Assembly: GCA_027622195.1 (NCBI GenBank)
Contig: JAQBZO010000006.1
Span: forward strand, 1 to 64,000
Length of the DNA: 64,000 nt
Reading direction: 5' to 3'
From: Planctomycetota bacterium
Lineage (GTDB): Bacteria > Planctomycetota > Phycisphaerae > Phycisphaerales > SM1A02
This document shows positions 59,667 to 64,000 of this stretch, one piece after another (position 1 is the stretch's first letter; the number at the start of each line of letters is the position of its first letter). Position numbers and translations under genes: made by a program. Under the pieces are notes generated by a model. That model did not search any database. It was given only the letters and a program-made list of their open reading frames with translations, and was not told the DNA's origin.

Positions 59667-62600
59667 AATCCACCCAACGCTGCGCCCCCCACCGAATCAC
59701 CCAAGTTTGGGAAGAGGTCACGCTCTGCCTCTTGTTGGATGATGATCTCTGGGCGAATCAGCAACAGTCCATTCTTCTCTGCCTTCGAGGAGAGTCTGTT
59801 CGTGAAGAATCGATTGATGAATGGCAACTTGGACAGGACAGGCACTCCGATTTCGAGGTCAAACTCATTGACGCGACGCGTGCCTCCCAGAAGAATTGTG
59901 CCCTTGTCTGGAACTGAGACGCTGGTCCGAATCGCCACGCCCGCAATGACGGGGAGTGTGATGGTGCCTCCGAATTGTCCACCGCCACCTGGCCGACCGT
60001 CTCCACCAGCGCCACCCACAGCACCGGTGACAACCGCTTGGTTCGTCATGCTCACGATTTCATTTTGTCCGAAGACGACATTCATCGTGACATAGCGGCG
60101 ATCAGACGAAATAACTGCCTCGATATCGAGAACGAATCCTTCGTACACCATGCCAATCGTCGGCTGCATCGCTCCCGAACTATCGCCCGTCACCGGAGTC
60201 AGGTTCGAAATGTAAGTCTGACCTTCCGCCACACTGATCCACGACTGTTGTCCATTGAACAGAGTCAATCGTGGAGCCGTGAGCACCGATGTTCGCTGAT
60301 CTGCTTGGCTTGCCTGCACGAGAAGATCGACTTGAATGTCATCGAGGTAAGTGAATCCAGAGGTCATCACTGGGTTATTCACAAACGCCTGTCCAAAGTT
60401 TCCAACCGCGGCACCCGCGAGGGTGTTCATGAGTGGCAAACTATTGTTCGTGACGCCGACCGGAGACCATCCGTTGGAAATCTGCCCGTTGGAGTATGCG
60501 GTTCCGTTTGGTCGAACACCCACAGGGTTGTACACACCGAATGGCGTGTACGTGATGTCAGAACTTCCAGGAGTACCTGTTCCGAGTTGTGATCCAGTCG
60601 CAGTCGTATTGACCCCGTCGGTGGTCTGTCCAAATCCACCGAACACGATCGGATTCTGGAGCTGTCCCGATCCGCTCTGTGATCCTCCTGCGTTATAAGG
60701 TCGGAAAAACTGTGAGAGCGAGAAGTTTGGATCTTGCCCCACTGCATCAGCGTTCATGGCGCTGTTGGTGTTGAAGTACAAATCGAGATCAACGCCGATC
60801 TGCTCGAACCAATCGGTTTGAACGTTGATGAGTCTCGTCTCGATGTTGATCTGCAGCGACCTCACCTGTCGCAGTTGATCGAGGATGCCCACGATCTGCC
60901 GATGCGCAGCAGGTGTTTGTGTGATGATGAGGTTGCCGTTGAATTCAGAAATGCCGCTTCGTGCGCCGCTGTCTCCATCATCGCCCCAAGTACCTTCGGC
61001 TCCGTCCATTGAACCGTGATAGGTGTTCACATGGTCACGAATAATCCTGACGAGGTCGTCGATGATTTCCTGTCGATCGCGGCGTTCCACATCGCCGGTG
61101 GGATCACCGAAGATGCCGCCACCACCACCGCCGCCACCACCGCCGCCCATTCCGCCACCACCGCCACCGCCACCGCCGCCGAATCCGCCGCCACCGCCGC
61201 CACCACCCTGACCGCCGCCACCGCCACCTTGACCGCCGCCTTGTCCTTGCTGGATCGATTGATTCAGGTTGAAGTCTGGCGCATCAGTGAACATCGGGAT
61301 TTCAAAAATGAGATCGCGAATGTCGTAGACCTCGGTGGCAACCACTTGCTGCAATCCTTGACGACTCGAGACGCGAACGACTCCGTCAACGACTGAGAAT
61401 CGTGGAGACTCATCCCCTTCAACTTGCGAAAGCACTAGGTTCAGCGCCTTGTTCAGCGGCATATTGGCGAGGTCGATCTCGTCAGGCAACTCGGAATCCT
61501 TTTTAATCGAAAGGTCGGTCTGCAAGTGATTCCAGTCGATTGAGAATTGGACTGGAGCACCCGCGCCGCCGGCTACTCCGCGCAGAAATGTCACTGCGTC
61601 TTGCAGCGTTGTCTTTTCTGGAAGGACTGCATCGGCAGGCGTTCTCGTCGTGGTCAGCATGCTGAGAACGCGCATATTCTCTGGAGTTTCGGTGTATCCA
61701 TCCGCACCAATGCGTCGTGCTGCAATTTGATCAAAGTTTTCTGGATAGGTCACCAACGCGTTGTTCGATCGAGGACCTGGGCCAACCAGATTCACGCGTG
61801 GCACAAGGAAGGCTTGTTCTGCTTCGAGATCGAGCGTCTGAAAAGCGAACTGCCTCTGTCGCAGCGTGTCGGAGAATTGGCGAAGTTGCCAAGTCTGTTG
61901 GATCGCGTCTCTCAATGCGAGCGCAGTAATACTGTTCGGATCGAGCGCGAGTGTTTCGTCGAGCACCTGGAGCGCCTTGTCATACTCCTGCTGCGCTTGA
62001 AGTTCACGCACCTTGATGATGTTGTTCTCAATCATCTCGGTGCGCCGTGAATTTTCAGCGGTCATTTGCGCGCTTGCTGCAATCTTGGCTTCGGAGTTTG
62101 CACTTGCAGCGGCGGAGATTTCAGCCTGAACCCGCGCCGCATCAATGTTGGCGCGCAACTGCGAAAGAATGGTCTGCGTCGACTTGTATTCGGCAGAGGA
62201 GAGTGATCCCCTCGCACGATCGAGCTCGACCAGGGCGCGGCTCACTGATTGATCAGCCTTGGCGAAGTTGCCCGCCTTGAACTGAGTCTGAGCCCGAACT
62301 TGCAAATCAGCAATCCGAGCGGTTGCCTGAGAAGCCGCAAGGTTCGTTGTTGTGATGACTTCTTCGATGTTGCTGCCTTGGTTGAGTGCCTTGTTACAGA
62401 TGTCGCGCTGCTCGATCGCTTCGCGGTCGCCGGGCACATCGACGAGGATGGCGTTCCACTTCTCGATCGCCTTCTCCCACTGGCGCTGCGTCATCAAATT
62501 TCGAGCGTCGGATCGCAACTCGTCAATGATCATCGAACTGATTGGCTTCGAGCCACTCGCAGGAGCGACATCCGCCCCCTCAGGAGGCGCGTTCTGGGCC

Positions 62601-62689
62601 AAGACCGTGGGCGCGCCAAGCAGGAGGGAAGCCGCCGTCAAAGCGGGAATCATGAATGGCGACCGAACAAGGACTAAGAGATTCGACAT
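59663..62689 (-). CDS. Type II/III secretion-like secretin protein with N-terminal TPR/coiled-coil region
   Basis: Signal peptide; IITQTPAAHRQIVGILDQLRQVRSLQINIETRLI; C-terminal GVAIRTSVSVPDKGTILLGGTRRVNEFDLEIGVPVLSKLPFINRFFTNR. Confidence 0.88.
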   Translation of the reverse strand: MSNLLVLVRSPFMIPALTAASLLLGAPTVLAQNAPPEGADVAPASGSKPISSMIIDELRSDARNLMTQRQWEKAIEKWNAILVDVPGDREAIEQRDICNKALNQGSNIEEVITTTNLAASQATARIADLQVRAQTQFKAGNFAKADQSVSRALVELDRARGSLSSAEYKSTQTILSQLRANIDAARVQAEISAAASANSEAKIAASAQMTAENSRRTEMIENNIIKVRELQAQQEYDKALQVLDETLALDPNSITALALRDAIQQTWQLRQFSDTLRQRQFAFQTLDLEAEQAFLVPRVNLVGPGPRSNNALVTYPENFDQIAARRIGADGYTETPENMRVLSMLTTTRTPADAVLPEKTTLQDAVTFLRGVAGGAGAPVQFSIDWNHLQTDLSIKKDSELPDEIDLANMPLNKALNLVLSQVEGDESPRFSVVDGVVRVSSRQGLQQVVATEVYDIRDLIFEIPMFTDAPDFNLNQSIQQGQGGGQGGGGGGQGGGGGGGGFGGGGGGGGGGMGGGGGGGGGGGIFGDPTGDVERRDRQEIIDDLVRIIRDHVNTYHGSMDGAEGTWGDDGDSGARSGISEFNGNLIITQTPAAHRQIVGILDQLRQVRSLQINIETRLINVQTDWFEQIGVDLDLYFNTNSAMNADAVGQDPNFSLSQFFRPYNAGGSQSGSGQLQNPIVFGGFGQTTDGVNTTATGSQLGTGTPGSSDITYTPFGVYNPVGVRPNGTAYSNGQISNGWSPVGVTNNSLPLMNTLAGAAVGNFGQAFVNNPVMTSGFTYLDDIQVDLLVQASQADQRTSVLTAPRLTLFNGQQSWISVAEGQTYISNLTPVTGDSSGAMQPTIGMVYEGFVLDIEAVISSDRRYVTMNVVFGQNEIVSMTNQAVVTGAVGGAGGDGRPGGGGQFGGTITLPVIAGVAIRTSVSVPDKGTILLGGTRRVNEFDLEIGVPVLSKLPFINRFFTNRLSSKAEKNGLLLIRPEIIIQQEAERDLFPNLGDSVGGAALGGF
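61115..61250. repeat. Poly-glycine-encoding low-complexity tract inside the secretin gene
   Basis: (CCR)n/(CCACCG)n-rich DNA encoding GGGGGGGGFGGGGGGGGGGMGGGGGGGGGGG. Confidence 0.9.
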
Positions 62690-62845
62690 CTGGAACTCCG
62701 TGGGGGGGGTCTGACCGAACTGGTCGAGTTCTGCGGACTGGACAATTGGATGTGCAACCGTAGCAGGTCGAGACAGACTAGTCGGGCGAGAATCAATCCG
62801 CAACAAGAAGGGACTCGGCGCGAATTTGCGGTAGAATCGACGCTC

Positions 62846-64000
62846 ATGCGAAGCTTGGAATCGGTCCCTGCCACCCTCGTTTTGTCGGACGGAACGGTTT
62901 TGAAGGGGTCTTCATTCGGTGCGACTGGTCAGAGCGCCGTTCGAACAGGCGAAGTGGTTTTCAATACGGCGATGTGCGGGTACCAGGAGGCGCTCACCGA
63001 TCCGAGTTATCGGGGGCAAATCTTGGTGCTGACTTCGACCCAGATCGGAAACTACGGCGTTGCCGAGGAAGACATTGAATCCGCGGTTCCGACGGTGGCC
63101 GGCTTCGTCGTGAAAGAAGTCTGTCGTCGATACTCAAATTATCGGGCGTTTGATTCGCTCTCTTCGTGGCTCAAGAAGCACGGAGTTGTTGCGCTGGAGG
63201 GAGTCGACACACGAGCCATCGTTCGGCAACTTCGGTTGAACGGGTCTGAAAATGGTGTCATTTGTGCCGATCCTTCTCGAACTAGTGGCGAACTTCTGAA
63301 TCTTTTACAAAATGCGCCGTCGATGTCTGGACTCAATCTGGCGTCCCAAGTGAGTCCCACCGAGTGTGGGACTTCGACCGAGGATCTTGGTGAGTGGACG
63401 CCGCGGGACGGATCGACCCTTCGAGTCGCAAAGCGCCGTCTTCGCATTGTGGCCATCGACTGCGGGGCGAAGCGGAACATCTATAGAAACCTCGCCTCGC
63501 GAAACTGCGAGGTCGTGTTCGTGCCCGTCGATGCCACGGCGAAACAGATTCGTGATCTTCGACCCGATGGACTTTTTGTTTCGAACGGACCTGGAGACCC
63601 CGCTGCGGTGACATCGGCGATCGCGACGCTTCGCGAACTCGTCCACGAGTTGCCCACATTTGGCATATGCCTTGGACACCAACTCCTCGCGCTCGCGCTT
63701 GGGGCGAAGACTTGGAAGTTGAAGTTTGGTCACCGAGGCAGCAATCAACCCGTGCGCAATGTGGTCACAGGCCAAGTGGAGATCACCAGTCAGAACCACG
63801 GATTCTGTGTTGATCCTGAGTCACTGGAGGCAGTCGGTGGCGAAGTCACGCATGTGCATCTGAACGATGGCACTTGTGCTGGATTTCGTCTGATCAATCG
63901 ACCTGTATTCAGTGTGCAGTATCACCCCGAGGCATCACCGGGACCGCATGACTCTGATTACCTCTTCGACTGTTTCGTCGCGATGATCGAATCTGGTGTG
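62846..64000 (+). CDS. carA: Carbamoyl-phosphate synthase small subunit (truncated by window end)
   Basis: MRSLESVPATLVLSDGTVLKGSSFGATGQSAVRTGEVVFNTAMCGYQEALTDPSY; GLFVSNGPGDPAAV; FGICLGHQLLALALGAKTWKLKFGHRGSNQPV. Confidence 0.95.
   Translation, partial: MRSLESVPATLVLSDGTVLKGSSFGATGQSAVRTGEVVFNTAMCGYQEALTDPSYRGQILVLTSTQIGNYGVAEEDIESAVPTVAGFVVKEVCRRYSNYRAFDSLSSWLKKHGVVALEGVDTRAIVRQLRLNGSENGVICADPSRTSGELLNLLQNAPSMSGLNLASQVSPTECGTSTEDLGEWTPRDGSTLRVAKRRLRIVAIDCGAKRNIYRNLASRNCEVVFVPVDATAKQIRDLRPDGLFVSNGPGDPAAVTSAIATLRELVHELPTFGICLGHQLLALALGAKTWKLKFGHRGSNQPVRNVVTGQVEITSQNHGFCVDPESLEAVGGEVTHVHLNDGTCAGFRLINRPVFSVQYHPEASPGPHDSDYLFDCFVAMIESGV

Noticed and set aside
58683-60095. 470-aa plus-strand ORF
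   Set aside because: Antisense to the Gfo/Idh, HATPase, STAS and secretin genes, whose motifs are clear; shadow ORF.
61023-61211. ORF encoding polyproline (PPPPPPP) on the plus strand
   Set aside because: Antisense reading of the polyglycine tract in the secretin gene.

Overview
This 64 kb window looks like a compact, mostly housekeeping chromosomal segment. The lineage is probably a Phycisphaerae-like planctomycete; this is inferred from dockerin-type C-termini, a VPTPS...RRRR C-terminal signal, and the FHA-kinase, tricorn and GH57 content, and was not tested by phylogeny. It opens with the 5' third of a 16S rRNA gene on the minus strand and ends inside carA. Recognisable genes include comF, acnA, rny, rsmA, purQ, a purS-purL fusion, three tandem porins, holA, an FHA-histidine kinase, two clpP genes, a MoxR ATPase, a DegT aminotransferase, GH57, pyrE, an OppA/OppB pair, a pentaheme cytochrome with a dockerin, tricorn protease, an M42 peptidase, dapL, rlmE, queF, endonuclease IV fused to TPRs, a Gfo/Idh oxidoreductase, a HATPase/STAS partner-switch pair and an orphan secretin. 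I found no CRISPR array, prophage, IS element or canonical defence island. The best leads are: (1) endonuclease IV fused in frame, through a signal/TM-like segment, to a TPR protein; (2) a histidine-kinase C-terminal remnant between tandem porins that share an unusual N-terminal module; (3) two nearby alpha/beta-hydrolase-like proteins that both appear to lack the nucleophile serine; (4) a pentaheme cytochrome carrying a C-terminal dockerin; (5) an orphan secretin translationally coupled to a STAS/HATPase pair; (6) very tight convergent gene ends, including a perfect hairpin in which two stop codons pair. All protein assignments come from reading motifs; no database search was run.
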